From: Nostoc sp. ATCC 43529
GTDB taxonomy: Bacteria; Cyanobacteriota; Cyanobacteriia; Cyanobacteriales; Nostocaceae
DNA length: 64,000 nucleotides
Direction: 5' to 3'
Assembly (NCBI GenBank): GCA_003326205.1
Contig: LWTK01000039.1
Coordinates: forward strand, 112,846 to 176,845
Shown: piece by piece, positions 8,562 through 18,510 of the stretch
Position numbering within the stretch: the first letter of the stretch is position 1
How the letters are laid out: each line of letters opens with the position of its first letter
The notes under the pieces: generated by a model
Databases searched by the model: none
Seen by the model: only the letters and a program-made list of their open reading frames with translations
What the model was told of the DNA's origin: nothing
Translations under genes and position numbers: made by a program

Positions 8562-9770
8562 TCAAGACTCTTTGGCATCAAACCACTTATCATACAAAGA
8601 TTGATAAGTGCCATTTTCTTTGAGATTCAGCAAAGCTCTATTAATTGGTTTGCGGTAAGGGCTGTCATTGGGTAAAACAATACCGTAACTCTCTTCACGC
8701 AAAATACTGCCAACAACCTGTACCTTGCCTTTGCCTTCATTGGCAGCATAAAACAGAAGTACAGGTGCATCAAATACCACAGCATCAGCTTTTTTAGTCA
8801 TAAGAGCCTTGTAAGCTTCCTCAATTTTAGGAACTTGTAGAACTGAAATATGATGTTCTCGCAAGTATGCGGCGGCTGTGCTACCCGCAGTTGTGGCGAC
8901 TATCTTACCAGGCAAATCGTCGATACTCTTGATATCGCCTTGGAGTTGCTGCACTGTTAATGATGTGGTAGCGCTGGCTGTAAAGTAGGCAGCGAAAAGC
9001 ACTCCGATGAACATCCAAACAATACCTACTAAGCGTCCTAATACTCCCTTGGGCATTTCATCAGCTTGGGTTGCTAATGTGGCAGCTGCCCACCAACAAG
9101 CTTTAAAAATGCCAGGGAAGTATGATTGGGGAACCATTCCTTCTTTATGATTGCGCTCAGATAACCAAATAATGTGGGCTGCTACGGCAATTAGTAATAG
9201 GGCAATACCTATAACCTGCAAGAGGCTAGCGGAAAAAAATAATTGTAAAATATTGGCGAAGCCAGTGTTGTTGTTTTCTGCATTTCTGACCAGAATTTGT
9301 AGCCCACCAGCCAAAATTGGTAATGAAAAGTCAAAATACTGCTGGCGTTCGGCTGTAATAGAAATAGCTGCAATTCCCAGTTTGGCTTTGTTTTCCTGAA
9401 TGGCAGCAAGCAGTTCCGACACAGTGGGATATTGGATAAATTTAGACTCTACACCCATTTTGTTCGCGATGCTACGCCAGAGGTCGATACTGAATCCCGA
9501 TAGCCGATCTTTGTCTTCTTTATCTTGTATGACAAAGGGTGGTATGGCTCGTGTAGCTACTAATAACGTTTGTTGGGGTTGTGGTTGTTGGGTGAATCCT
9601 GGGGATGCGATTAATAAAAATGCCAGAATTGTACCTACTAATCCTATGCAGGCATACAGTACTAAGGAACGTCTGGTTTGGTTTTTGCGGTTATGTTGCT
9701 GAAAATAGGCAATCCGGCTTTTCCTCCCAGCCATCAGTTGGCGAAATCTAGTGGCGATCGCATTTATCAT
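8562..9770 (-). CDS. Ionotropic glutamate receptor-like channel (GluR0 type, atypical pore)
   Basis: 402 residues with the order of a prokaryotic ionotropic glutamate receptor. An N-terminal hydrophobic signal/anchor (~36-58) is followed by binding lobe S1 (~68-165; AAISITAERQQYFDFSLP contains the ligand arginine equivalent, R142), M1 (~181-203), a re-entrant pore loop (~222-241), M2 (~244-266) and lobe S2 (~283-400; GST at 296-298 and D334, matching ligand-contact positions of GluR0). The pore lacks the K+ signature TVGYG; it reads ATLATQADEMPKG, and the following GRLVGIVWMF and AAYFTASATTSLTV resemble eukaryotic iGluR sequence. The predicted product is an amino-acid-gated channel of the plasma membrane. 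A plain periplasmic binding protein is excluded by the M1-P-M2 insertion. Confidence 0.82.
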   Translation of the reverse strand: MINAIATRFRQLMAGRKSRIAYFQQHNRKNQTRRSLVLYACIGLVGTILAFLLIASPGFTQQPQPQQTLLVATRAIPPFVIQDKEDKDRLSGFSIDLWRSIANKMGVESKFIQYPTVSELLAAIQENKAKLGIAAISITAERQQYFDFSLPILAGGLQILVRNAENNNTGFANILQLFFSASLLQVIGIALLLIAVAAHIIWLSERNHKEGMVPQSYFPGIFKACWWAAATLATQADEMPKGVLGRLVGIVWMFIGVLFAAYFTASATTSLTVQQLQGDIKSIDDLPGKIVATTAGSTAAAYLREHHISVLQVPKIEEAYKALMTKKADAVVFDAPVLLFYAANEGKGKVQVVGSILREESYGIVLPNDSPYRKPINRALLNLKENGTYQSLYDKWFDAKES

Positions 9771-9947
9771 CAGAGTTATCTAGGGGTTATGTGCTATGTC
9801 GTATTTATCATGCCCACCCCATATTAAAAGTTGCGTTATGGCAATTGGTAATTCGTAATTCGTAATTAAGAAAGCCAGATATGGTCTTTTTTTGACTGTT
9901 AACTGTGAACAGTCAACAGTCAACACTAAAGCTAAACTCCAGTCAAA

Positions 9948-11417
9948 CTAGAGTTTAATGGTAACTGTCTTAACTTCGGTGTATTGCTGCAAGCCATATT
10001 CGCCTAGCTCTCGACCAATACCCGATTGCTTGAATCCACCGAAGGGGGCAGCAGCATCGAATACGTCGTAGCAGTTTACCCAAACTGTGCCAGCACGAAC
10101 ATTGTTAGCGATCGCATGTGCTTTGGTGATATCCTGAGTCCACACAGCAGCGGCAAGTCCGTACATTGTGGTATTTGCCCGTTTAATTACTTCGTCGATA
10201 TCTTTGAATTTGATGATGCTCATCACTGGGCCAAAGATTTCCTCTTGGGCAATCTTCATTTCATCGCGGACATCGGCAAAGACTGTGGGGGCGATAAAGA
10301 AACCCTTGTCACCAACTTGATTGCCACCGCATAGCATTTGGGCACCTTCCCGCATCCCAGATTCGATATAGCTCATGACTTTATCGAATTGTTCTTTGTC
10401 TACTTGCGGCCCTTGTTCTGTTTTGGTGTCAAAGGGATTACCAACAATGCGTTCTCTTGCTCTTTCTACACTTTTAGCAACAAATTCGTCGTAGCATTTT
10501 TCTTCCACGAATACCCGCGAACCAGCACAGCAGCATTGTCCTTGATTAAAGAATAATGCTTCGTGGGAGCCTGCGATCGCTGCGTCCATGTCAGCATCGG
10601 CAAACACAATGTTGGGACTCTTACCACCAAGTTCCAAAGTAACCCGTTTGAGGTTGCTTTTAGCAGCCGCTTCCATAATTAAATGCCCGACTTCAGTGGA
10701 ACCAGTAAATGCCACTTTGTCAACATCCATGTGACGGGAAATTGCTGCCCCGGCGGTTGGCCCGTATCCTGATAAAATGTTGACCACACCAGGCGGAAAA
10801 CCAGCCTCTACAATCAACTCACCCACCCGCAAGGCTGACAAAGGTGTTTGTTCTGCGGTTTTCATTACTACAGTGTTACCAGTTGCCAAAGCAGGTGCTA
10901 GCTTCCAAGCCTGCATTAGCAGTGGGAAATTCCACGGGATAATCTGACCAACCACACCCACGGGTTCGTGGCGAGTGTAGCAGAAGTAAGGGCCGTTAAT
11001 TGGAATGGTTTTACCTTGAACTTTGTCAGCCCAGCCTGCATAGTAGCGGTAACAAGCAATGACTAATCCCAAGTCACCCAAAGAATCTTGTAGAGGCTTA
11101 CCGTTGTCGAGAGTTTCTAGCCGCGCCAACTCATCAATATTTTGTTCAATTAAGTCAGCTAGCTTGTAAAGTAACTCGCCGCGACGGGTGGCAGAAATTT
11201 TTGGCCATTCTCCAGAAGTAAAAGCGGTACGGGCTGCTTGTACTGCTTTATCTACATCTGGGGCGTCTGCTTCTGAGACTTCGCAGATTACCTCACCTGT
11301 AGCTGGATTGATTGTTGCAAATCGGCGATCGCTGATACTACTTACCCATTCATTATTAATCAGCAGTTGGGTTGGGCCAACTTTGACCTGTTGTCCTGGT
11401 ACTGTTGCTGTAACCAT
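9948..11417 (-). CDS. NAD(P)-dependent aldehyde dehydrogenase
   Basis: 489 residues of the ALDH superfamily, oxidising aldehydes to acids in the cytoplasm. Seen: [10 protein letters not shown] (cofactor), GSTEVGHLI, catalytic Glu in ELGGKSPN, nucleophile Cys in [18 protein letters not shown], and the C-terminal PFGGFKQSG motif. Resemblance is closest to the betaine/retinal/indole-acetaldehyde class, but the substrate cannot be read. AAGGAGG sits 5 nt upstream of the ATG at 11417, supporting this start. Confidence 0.88.
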   Translation of the reverse strand: MVTATVPGQQVKVGPTQLLINNEWVSSISDRRFATINPATGEVICEVSEADAPDVDKAVQAARTAFTSGEWPKISATRRGELLYKLADLIEQNIDELARLETLDNGKPLQDSLGDLGLVIACYRYYAGWADKVQGKTIPINGPYFCYTRHEPVGVVGQIIPWNFPLLMQAWKLAPALATGNTVVMKTAEQTPLSALRVGELIVEAGFPPGVVNILSGYGPTAGAAISRHMDVDKVAFTGSTEVGHLIMEAAAKSNLKRVTLELGGKSPNIVFADADMDAAIAGSHEALFFNQGQCCCAGSRVFVEEKCYDEFVAKSVERARERIVGNPFDTKTEQGPQVDKEQFDKVMSYIESGMREGAQMLCGGNQVGDKGFFIAPTVFADVRDEMKIAQEEIFGPVMSIIKFKDIDEVIKRANTTMYGLAAAVWTQDITKAHAIANNVRAGTVWVNCYDVFDAAAPFGGFKQSGIGRELGEYGLQQYTEVKTVTIKL

Positions 11418-11719
11418 CAGGCCTCCTTAAGCTTTGGAAAAATTTGCTTAAATCTATTTCTTATGTTTGTTGCTATACAGCTATTCTCTAATTTATTTTA
11501 TAAAGTCTTTATTTTTGCTTTACAATATTATTTACATTTAAATGTTATACACGTATCTGAAAATTAAAATTTCAGATGACAAATAATAGAAAAAATTCTT
11601 GGAATAAAGATTTTTCTATCGTTCTGCTGTGTTCTATCAATGGCTAGTTTTAGTTGTTTATTATTTTTCAGCAATGACAAACTTAACTTAATTGAGAATT
11701 TATTGGGGGAATACGCTAG
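11418..11719. other. AT-rich divergent promoter region
   Basis: About 300 bp between the divergent aldehyde dehydrogenase and subtilase genes. It holds the strong Shine-Dalgarno of the former and GGGGGAA before the ATG at 11720. No operator-like repeat was recognised. Confidence 0.45.
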
Positions 11720-13972
11720 ATGCCCGACCCTATTTTATTGGATGCTAACTCCTTGAGTCTGTTGCCTAACGATCCTATTGCCAATTCTCATAGTGTTATT
11801 TCTCTTGGCACATCAGATCTAGCGTTGTTATCTATTTCGGCAACAAGACAAGCTGAACTATCTCTAAGTTACGGGTTTGATGTTGATCCCATCGAACCAC
11901 TGACTACCTTGACTTTTCCAGCCACCTCAGATGAAACAGACCAAACAATAGCCGGAATTGATTCTTTAACTGGACTTGCGAAAGACTATGTTAGTCCTTC
12001 TAATATTAGTAGTTTGAGTACAGAATCTGTTTCTTCCTCTAATACTTCCGAAATGTATGCTACTGCTGCCAGCAGTTTTACAAATGAGCGCTGGGCAACT
12101 GCACAAGGCGAATTTTGGAATGAACAAAAATGGTTAACAGGTGACTTCAATGGAGACGGTCGAGATGATTTCGCAAAAGTTTTTAATGACGCAGGCCGAG
12201 CCGATATTGATGTTTATCTCTCCAGTGGTAGTAACTTTACAAATGAGCGCTGGGCAACTCAACAAGGTGGATTTTGGAATAATCAAAAATGGCTAGTTGG
12301 TGATTTTAATGGCGATGGACGAGATGATTTAGCAAAAGTTTTTAATGAGAACAATCAAGCCAATATTGATGTTCATCTCTCCAGTGGTAGTAACTTTACA
12401 ATTGGACGTTGGGCAACTCGACAAGGCGGATTTTGGAATAGCCAAAAATGGCTAGTTGGTGATTTTAATGGCGATGGACTAGATGATTTTGCCAATGTCT
12501 TCAATGACGCTAATCAAGCTAGTATTGATGTTCATCTCTCCAACGGCAACAGCTTGACAATTGGGCGCTGGGCAACTCAACAAGGTGGATTTTGGGACGA
12601 TCAAAAATGGTTAGCTGGTGATTACAATGGCGATGGACGAGATGATTTAGCTAATGTTTTTAATGATGCTAATCAAGCTAGTATTGATGTTCATATCTCC
12701 AGCGGTGACAGCTTCACAAATCAGCGATGGGCAACTGCACAAGGTGGATTTTGGAACGAGCAAAAATGGCTATCAGGCGACTTTAATGGTGATGGGCAAG
12801 AAGACTTAGCTAATGTTTTTAATGATACTAATCTAGCCAGTATTGATGCTCATCTCTCTAACGGTAGCAACTTCACATATCAGCGATGGGCAACTGCACA
12901 AGGTGGATTTTGGAACGAGCAAAAATGGCTAGCGGGTGACTTCAATGGCAATGGGAAAGATGATTTAGCCAATGTCTTCAATGAAGCCAACCAAGCTAGT
13001 ATTGATGTTCATCTCGCCAACAATTTACCAAGTTATAGCTCTATCAATGGTTATGGTTTAGTCAACGCTTCTGCTGCCGTCGCTCAAGCTATTGGTCAAC
13101 CTACCTTTTCAGGTATTCCCGATTTAGGTGGTAATAACTGGGGGGCAGATTTAATTAAAGCTCCGGAAGTTTGGACAAAAGGCTATACAGGTCAAGGAGT
13201 AGTTGTTGCGGTATTAGATTCTGGCGTTGACCATAATCATTCAGATTTAAGTTCAAACATCTGGACAAATAGCGGAGAAATCCCTGACAACGGTATTGAT
13301 GATGATGCCAATGGATACATTGATGATTTCTACGGCTGGAACTTTATTTATAACAATAACAATACCTTAGACGTTTATGGTCACGGTACTCATGTGGCTG
13401 GTACGATCGCAGCAGCGAACAATGATTTTGGAGTTACAGGCATTGCCCATAACGCCAAAATTATGCCTGTGAAAGTGTTGGGTGATGATAACAAAGGCAC
13501 TTATTCTGCTATTACCCAAGGAGTTTATTACGCCGTCAACAACGGGGCGAGAGTAATAAACATGAGTTTAGCTGGAACCGTTCCTGACACTGGCTTAGAA
13601 GCAGCCATTCAATACGCCGCCAGTAAAGGTGTAATTGTAGTTATGGCAGCAGCAAATTCAGCAGGTTCAACTCCTTTATACCCTGCTTACTATGCTACAA
13701 ACTGGGGTTTAGCCGTTGGAGCAGTTGACAGCAATAAGAACCTAGCTGATTTCTCTAACCGAGCCGGAATTGATTCCAATATGGCTTATGTGACTGCACC
13801 AGGAGTTAACGTTTACTCCACGCTACCAAATCAAACCTACGGCTTTTATAATGGCACTTCTATGGCCACTCCTCATGTAGCAGGACTAGCAGCCTTAATC
13901 CTCAGTGCCAATGGGAGTTTGACCGCCAGCCAAGTGCGGCAAATTATCACTCAGACAGCGGTTAACGTTTAG
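11720..13972 (+). CDS. Subtilisin-like protease with N-terminal VCBS/FG-GAP-like repeats
   Basis: 750 residues. Residues ~1-118 are a Ser/Thr-rich leader without a classical signal peptide. Residues ~121-438 hold six ~53-residue repeats ([23 protein letters not shown] type); each carries a DxNGDGxD-like calcium loop as in VCBS/FG-GAP blades. The peptidase S8 domain is C-terminal (~460-750): Asp in [17 protein letters not shown], His in [11 protein letters not shown], Ser in [16 protein letters not shown] (S714), so the triad is complete. It is probably exported and calcium-dependent. The leader resembles cyanobacterial proteins exported by type I secretion, but no transporter is adjacent. Repeats in front of the peptidase are the reverse of the common order. 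Confidence 0.85.
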   Translation: MPDPILLDANSLSLLPNDPIANSHSVISLGTSDLALLSISATRQAELSLSYGFDVDPIEPLTTLTFPATSDETDQTIAGIDSLTGLAKDYVSPSNISSLSTESVSSSNTSEMYATAASSFTNERWATAQGEFWNEQKWLTGDFNGDGRDDFAKVFNDAGRADIDVYLSSGSNFTNERWATQQGGFWNNQKWLVGDFNGDGRDDLAKVFNENNQANIDVHLSSGSNFTIGRWATRQGGFWNSQKWLVGDFNGDGLDDFANVFNDANQASIDVHLSNGNSLTIGRWATQQGGFWDDQKWLAGDYNGDGRDDLANVFNDANQASIDVHISSGDSFTNQRWATAQGGFWNEQKWLSGDFNGDGQEDLANVFNDTNLASIDAHLSNGSNFTYQRWATAQGGFWNEQKWLAGDFNGNGKDDLANVFNEANQASIDVHLANNLPSYSSINGYGLVNASAAVAQAIGQPTFSGIPDLGGNNWGADLIKAPEVWTKGYTGQGVVVAVLDSGVDHNHSDLSSNIWTNSGEIPDNGIDDDANGYIDDFYGWNFIYNNNNTLDVYGHGTHVAGTIAAANNDFGVTGIAHNAKIMPVKVLGDDNKGTYSAITQGVYYAVNNGARVINMSLAGTVPDTGLEAAIQYAASKGVIVVMAAANSAGSTPLYPAYYATNWGLAVGAVDSNKNLADFSNRAGIDSNMAYVTAPGVNVYSTLPNQTYGFYNGTSMATPHVAGLAALILSANGSLTASQVRQIITQTAVNV

Positions 13973-14032
13973 GGGATGGGGAGACAAATCAATTCAAAAT
14001 TCAAAATTCAAAATTCACGCATTAAAGAACTT

Positions 14033-14252
14033 CTGCCTCCTACCTCCTGCCTCCTGCCTCCTACCTCCTACCTCCTGCCTCCTGCCTCCTACCTCCTACC
14101 TCCTGCCTCCTACCTCCTGCCTCCTACCTCCTGCCTCCTGCCTCCTACCTCCTGCCTTCTGCCTCCTGCCTCCTGCCTCCTGCCTCCTCCCTTCTGCCTC
14201 CTGCCTCCTACCTCCTGCCTTCTGCCTCCTGCCTCCTGCCTCCTGCCTCCTC
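14033..14252. repeat. Heptanucleotide tandem repeat (CCTCCTG/CCTCCTA)
   Basis: About 220 bp of almost pure 7-bp units alternating CCTCCTG and CCTCCTA, with a few CCTTCTG variants. It is a strongly strand-biased pyrimidine tract in the short gap between the subtilase and proA, of the STRR kind common in heterocystous cyanobacteria. It stops 60 bp before the proA start. The open frame across it is low complexity and not coding. Confidence 0.9.
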
Positions 14253-14312
14253 TTTTCCAATCCCCAATCCCCATTGTTGATACGATGAGGAAGTTGAAGG
14301 TTTTTTTGTGAT

Positions 14313-15620
14313 ATGACTACTTTTCAAGTTGGGTCTTCCCTCATTACGATCGCAGGACAAACTCGGCAAGCTGCAAGTAAGCTGGCGATTCTCTCGACTG
14401 AGGACAAAAATCAAGCAATTGAAGCGATCGCCCAGGCTTTAGAATTAGCTAAAGACGAAATTCTTGCAGCGAATATTGCTGATTGTGAAGCTGCTAGTGC
14501 GGCTGGAATTGCAAAACCACTTTATAAGCGCTTGCAGTTAGATGAACATAAATTAAGAGATGCGATCGCTGGGGTACGAGATGTTGGTAAGCTAGCCGAT
14601 CCTGTCGGTAAAGTGCAGATTCACCGCGAACTCGACACTGGTTTAATTCTCAAGCGCATTACCTGTCCTTTGGGTGTTTTGGGGATTATTTTTGAAGCGC
14701 GTCCAGAAGCAGCAATTCAAATTGTCTCTTTGGCAATTAAATCTGGCAACGGCGTTATCCTCAAAGGTGGAAAGGAAGCTGTACGCTCTTGTGAAGCGAT
14801 AGTTAAGGCAATTAAACAAGGATTATCCCATACTGCTGTTAACCCTGATGCGGTACAGTTGCTGACAACCAGAGAAGAAACTCTCGAACTTTTAAAGTTA
14901 GATAAATATGTAGATTTAATTATTCCCAGAGGTTCTAATTCTTTTGTCAGATTTGTCCAGGAAAATACACGCATTCCTGTACTAGGTCACGCCGATGGAA
15001 TTTGTCATTTATATATAGATAAAGCTGCTGATATTTCTCTTGCCGTTCCCATTACAGTAGATGCTAAAGCTCAATATCCTGCTGTTTGTAATGCTATCGA
15101 AACTTTGCTAGTTCACTCGTCAATTGCTCAAGAATTTTTACCCAAAGTTGCTGAGGCTTTAGCAGAACGGCATGTAGAATTAAGGGGCGATGAACGTACT
15201 TTAGAAATTTTACCGAATATCGAAACTGCGACAGAAGTTGACTGGGAAACAGAATACAGCGATTTTATTTTGTCAATTAAAATTGTAGACTCTATTGAAG
15301 ATGCGATCGCTCATATTAACGAATATGGTTCCCGTCACACAGATGCAATTATCTCTGAAGATTCTGCCGCTGTGGAAACTTTCTTTGGACTGGTGAATTC
15401 AGCCAATATATTTCACAATTGTTCTACCCGTTTTGCTGATGGTTTTCGCTATGGTTTCGGTGCAGAAGTTGGAATTAGTACTCAACAAATGCCTCCCCGC
15501 GGCCCTGTTGGCTTAGAAGGATTAGTGACATATAAATATCAAATGACTGGTAATGGTCATATTGTTGCTAACTACACTGGCGCCAATGCAAAACCCTTTA
15601 CTCATCGGGATTTAGTATAA
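14313..15620 (+). CDS. proA: Gamma-glutamyl phosphate reductase
   Basis: Second enzyme of proline synthesis: NADPH-dependent reduction of gamma-glutamyl phosphate to glutamate semialdehyde. The 435 residues are normal length. Seen: [16 protein letters not shown], the [13 protein letters not shown] motif, [12 protein letters not shown], the catalytic Cys in [14 protein letters not shown], and C-terminal [15 protein letters not shown]. ProB is not in the window. The upstream heptamer tract occupies most of the region where its promoter would lie. Confidence 0.93.
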   Translation: MTTFQVGSSLITIAGQTRQAASKLAILSTEDKNQAIEAIAQALELAKDEILAANIADCEAASAAGIAKPLYKRLQLDEHKLRDAIAGVRDVGKLADPVGKVQIHRELDTGLILKRITCPLGVLGIIFEARPEAAIQIVSLAIKSGNGVILKGGKEAVRSCEAIVKAIKQGLSHTAVNPDAVQLLTTREETLELLKLDKYVDLIIPRGSNSFVRFVQENTRIPVLGHADGICHLYIDKAADISLAVPITVDAKAQYPAVCNAIETLLVHSSIAQEFLPKVAEALAERHVELRGDERTLEILPNIETATEVDWETEYSDFILSIKIVDSIEDAIAHINEYGSRHTDAIISEDSAAVETFFGLVNSANIFHNCSTRFADGFRYGFGAEVGISTQQMPPRGPVGLEGLVTYKYQMTGNGHIVANYTGANAKPFTHRDLV

Positions 15621-15774
15621 ACTGTATGATCTCTAGCACTCAACACTCTGAAATTAAAAAGTGATTTCTAGCAGTTGAAGCATAATTTCAGACATCAACC
15701 AATCGTAAAACCCAGACAATAATAGACTTTTAAACCTGTTGCCTATTGCCTATTGCCTGTTGCCTGCCATAACT

Positions 15775-17187
15775 TTAAACTAATGCTTTTAATAAAGCCT
15801 GAAGTTTAAGTTGTACTTCTGCAAATTCTTTGTCAGGATCGGAGCCAGCAACAATACCAGCACCAGCATACAACCTGGCGCGATCGCCATCAATTAATGC
15901 TGAGCGAATTCCTACAATAAACTCGCAATTCCCATTAGCATCTATCCAACCCAGAGGTGCAGCATACAAACCCCTTTCAAAGCTTTCATAACGACGAATT
16001 TCCGCACAAGCAACATCTCGTGCTGCACCAGCAACCGCTGGTGTAGGATGCAATTGAGCGACAATTTTTAACGGGTGGATGTTAGCAGGAACTACAGCAC
16101 TGATTGGTGTCCATAAATGCTGGATGTTGGATAATTGTCGCAAACGAGGTGCTAATATTTGGGGTAACAAACCTAAATGGCATAGGCGTTGAGTTATAAA
16201 ATTAAGCACCAGCGAATGTTCGTGCCTTTCTTTTTCACTATTGAGTAAGCGATTAGCTTTAGCTGCATCTTCAGCAGGAGTTTTACCTCGTGGCGCAGAA
16301 CCAGCCAATGCATCAGTGATTAACTGCTGATTATGAATACTAATTAAGCGTTCGGGACTTGCGCCAATAAAGTTTTGTCCTTTGCCATTACTTGTAGAAA
16401 AAATATAACAATTAGGATGTATTTGCCTGAGATTATTTAATGATTTAACTAAGTCAAAATGATTGCTGGATTTTACATCTAGTATATCTGCTAAGACAAT
16501 CTTACTTAAATGGCTAGACTGGATTTTTTCTAAAACAGAAGCTACTGAATATTTAAATAACTCTGCATTTGCGAGAGATTTTTGGTAAAATTTTGTGGAA
16601 AAATCAATATCTGGAGAATAATCTTCTAAAGATTGGAGAAATTCAATTTTTGTTTGTAAGGTGTGCAATATTTTTTGAATATTGACATCAGCATTTATCG
16701 TTAAATTTGTTACTAATATACAACGCTGGTTTTTCACAGCTACTTGCCAACGGGGCAGAAAAATGGTAGCAGATGGAAATGGATAATCGGCTTGGGAATT
16801 TTGGTCGAAAAAGCTGAAATAACAAAAAAAATGAGGACCAGAAAAAGGTAAGTTAGAGTTACCAAAATTAATTATATTTTTTAGGCAAGATTTGATAAAA
16901 TACTCAGCTTTAGTAAAACGGTCTTTACCATCAACTTGTAACTTTTCTACAGAATCAATTGCAGCGATCGCTTCTCCTTTGCCTTTATCCTCAAAGTAAA
17001 AATTTATTTCATTTGCTTGTGTAAATCGATCCAATACAAGTAAAGGGTCAACTAAATCGATCTCTTGGGAGATACTGACAATTTGCGTAGAATTATTTTT
17101 GATGCACTTTTTTTGCACTGCTAAGAGAAATTGAAATAAATCTTTGTGCTGTACAAACAAGTTGCTACGACATGGTGAAACTGTCAT
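15775..17187 (-). CDS. menF: Isochorismate synthase
   Basis: Converts chorismate to isochorismate, the entry step of phylloquinone synthesis for photosystem I. 470 residues with the chorismate-binding fold at the C-terminus: KIVLADILD, FIGASPERLI, ALAGSAPRGKT, HPTPAVAGA, RGLYAAPLGW and YAGAGIVAGSDPDKEF, the last being the conserved Mg-binding end. Divergent from menA across 364 bp, so the two halves of the men cluster may be co-regulated from that gap. Confidence 0.9.
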   Translation of the reverse strand: MTVSPCRSNLFVQHKDLFQFLLAVQKKCIKNNSTQIVSISQEIDLVDPLLVLDRFTQANEINFYFEDKGKGEAIAAIDSVEKLQVDGKDRFTKAEYFIKSCLKNIINFGNSNLPFSGPHFFCYFSFFDQNSQADYPFPSATIFLPRWQVAVKNQRCILVTNLTINADVNIQKILHTLQTKIEFLQSLEDYSPDIDFSTKFYQKSLANAELFKYSVASVLEKIQSSHLSKIVLADILDVKSSNHFDLVKSLNNLRQIHPNCYIFSTSNGKGQNFIGASPERLISIHNQQLITDALAGSAPRGKTPAEDAAKANRLLNSEKERHEHSLVLNFITQRLCHLGLLPQILAPRLRQLSNIQHLWTPISAVVPANIHPLKIVAQLHPTPAVAGAARDVACAEIRRYESFERGLYAAPLGWIDANGNCEFIVGIRSALIDGDRARLYAGAGIVAGSDPDKEFAEVQLKLQALLKALV

Positions 17188-17551
17188 GGATCTTATCGAT
17201 AGTAAATTTTTTTTAAGTTAACTTCCTAAAGTGTAATTAATCGTGGTCGTATTTTTACAGGTAACATATTAAGTTGCCATTTCACCAGCGTAAGATTTGC
17301 CTTATTAGTGGTGTTCTTAGAACCTGAGAAGCAAGTTGTAGCCTAGACTGCAACTTCAGTATCGGAGTCTGGAATAGAACCCCATGACCAAAAGGTAAAA
17401 ATTGTGCATCCAAGAGTTAGAAGTCAGAATTTATAAGCAATCTAGTATGATTGGTATATTCATTCATGAAATATTATCGTGAATCGGAGAATTCTGACAC
17501 GAAAAATATTTTGTGTAAGTGACATTCTGGGAATTTAATTAATTGCGACTG
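17188..17551. other. menF-menA divergent intergenic region
   Basis: 364 bp without a gene. AT-rich near both starts; no tandem repeat, clear palindromic operator or terminator was recognised. Confidence 0.45.
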
Positions 17552-18448
17552 ATGACTACCAAGCAGATTTTATATCCCAATACTAAGTTATGGATGGCAG
17601 CTATTAAACCGCCAATGTACAGCGTTGCCATCATGCCGATTTGGGTAGGAACAGCAGTAGCTTATGCTGAAACAAAAATTTTCAATGGGGCAATATTTTC
17701 TACTTTTGTAGCTGCGGCAATTTTAATTCTTGCCTGGGAAAATATCAGTAATGATGTTTTTGATTCCGAAACAGGTATCGATAAAAACAAACACCATTCT
17801 CTGGTAAATTTAACTGGTAATAAAAAATTAATATTCTGGTTAGGGAATTTGTGTTTAGGTTTGGGGTTGCTGGGGATAGTAGCGATCGCTTTTTGGCAAC
17901 AAGACCTAACTGTTATCGGTATAATTTTGCTGTGCTGTGGTTTGGGCTATATGTACCAAGGCCCTCCCTTTCGCTTAGGATATCAGGGTTTAGGCGAAAT
18001 TCTTTGCTTTTTTGCCTTTGGCCCCTTAGGAGTGGAGGCAGCATATTACAGCCAAACTCAAACTTGGTCAATGACGAGTTTAGCAGCCTCAGTTATTGTT
18101 GGCATTGCCACAACCTTGATTTTATTTTGCTCGCACTTTCACCAAGTTAAGGATGACATAGCCGCAGGCAAGCGATCGCCCATCGTTCGCCTCGGAACCG
18201 AAAAAGGTGCCCAACTGCTATTTTGGTTCACTAGCAGCATTTATCCCCTGACTTTAGTGTTTGTGCTATCGGGAATTTTTCCAGCCTGGACATTGCTAAG
18301 TTGGTTGAGTTTACCCTTCGCCGTCAAATTATGCCGCCACGTCCAAGAAAATCATCATCAACCAGACAAAGTTAGTAACTGTAAATTCATCGCCGTCGCC
18401 GTGCATTTTTGGAGTTGCTTGCTTTTAGGCTTAGGATTTGTGCTTTAG
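17552..18448 (+). CDS. menA: 1,4-dihydroxy-2-naphthoate phytyltransferase
   Basis: UbiA-family integral-membrane prenyltransferase that attaches the phytyl chain to DHNA in phylloquinone synthesis. About 298 residues with several hydrophobic helices. The first Asp-rich motif is NDVFDSETGIDKNKHHSLVN, and CSHFHQVKDDIAAGKRSPIV holds the second. The frame is open from 17543, but the ATG at 17552 (MTTKQILYPN) is preferred over the TTG. First of the menA-menC-menE series on this strand. Confidence 0.92.
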   Translation: MTTKQILYPNTKLWMAAIKPPMYSVAIMPIWVGTAVAYAETKIFNGAIFSTFVAAAILILAWENISNDVFDSETGIDKNKHHSLVNLTGNKKLIFWLGNLCLGLGLLGIVAIAFWQQDLTVIGIILLCCGLGYMYQGPPFRLGYQGLGEILCFFAFGPLGVEAAYYSQTQTWSMTSLAASVIVGIATTLILFCSHFHQVKDDIAAGKRSPIVRLGTEKGAQLLFWFTSSIYPLTLVFVLSGIFPAWTLLSWLSLPFAVKLCRHVQENHHQPDKVSNCKFIAVAVHFWSCLLLGLGFVL

Positions 18449-18472
18449 TTATTGAGCATTGGGCATAGGGCA

Positions 18473-18502
18473 AATGACTAATGACTAATGACTAATGACT
18501 AA
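18473..18502. repeat. 7-bp tandem repeat (ATGACTA)
   Basis: About four copies of ATGACTA immediately before the menC start, following a GGGCATAGGGC fragment of the common GGGCATTGGG-type repeat. Confidence 0.75.
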
Positions 18503-18510
18503 TCAAGATA

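Noticed and set aside
13976..14311. Plus-strand open frame across the heptamer tract
   Set aside because: Low-complexity Leu/Pro/Ser translation of CCTCCTG units; no start signal.
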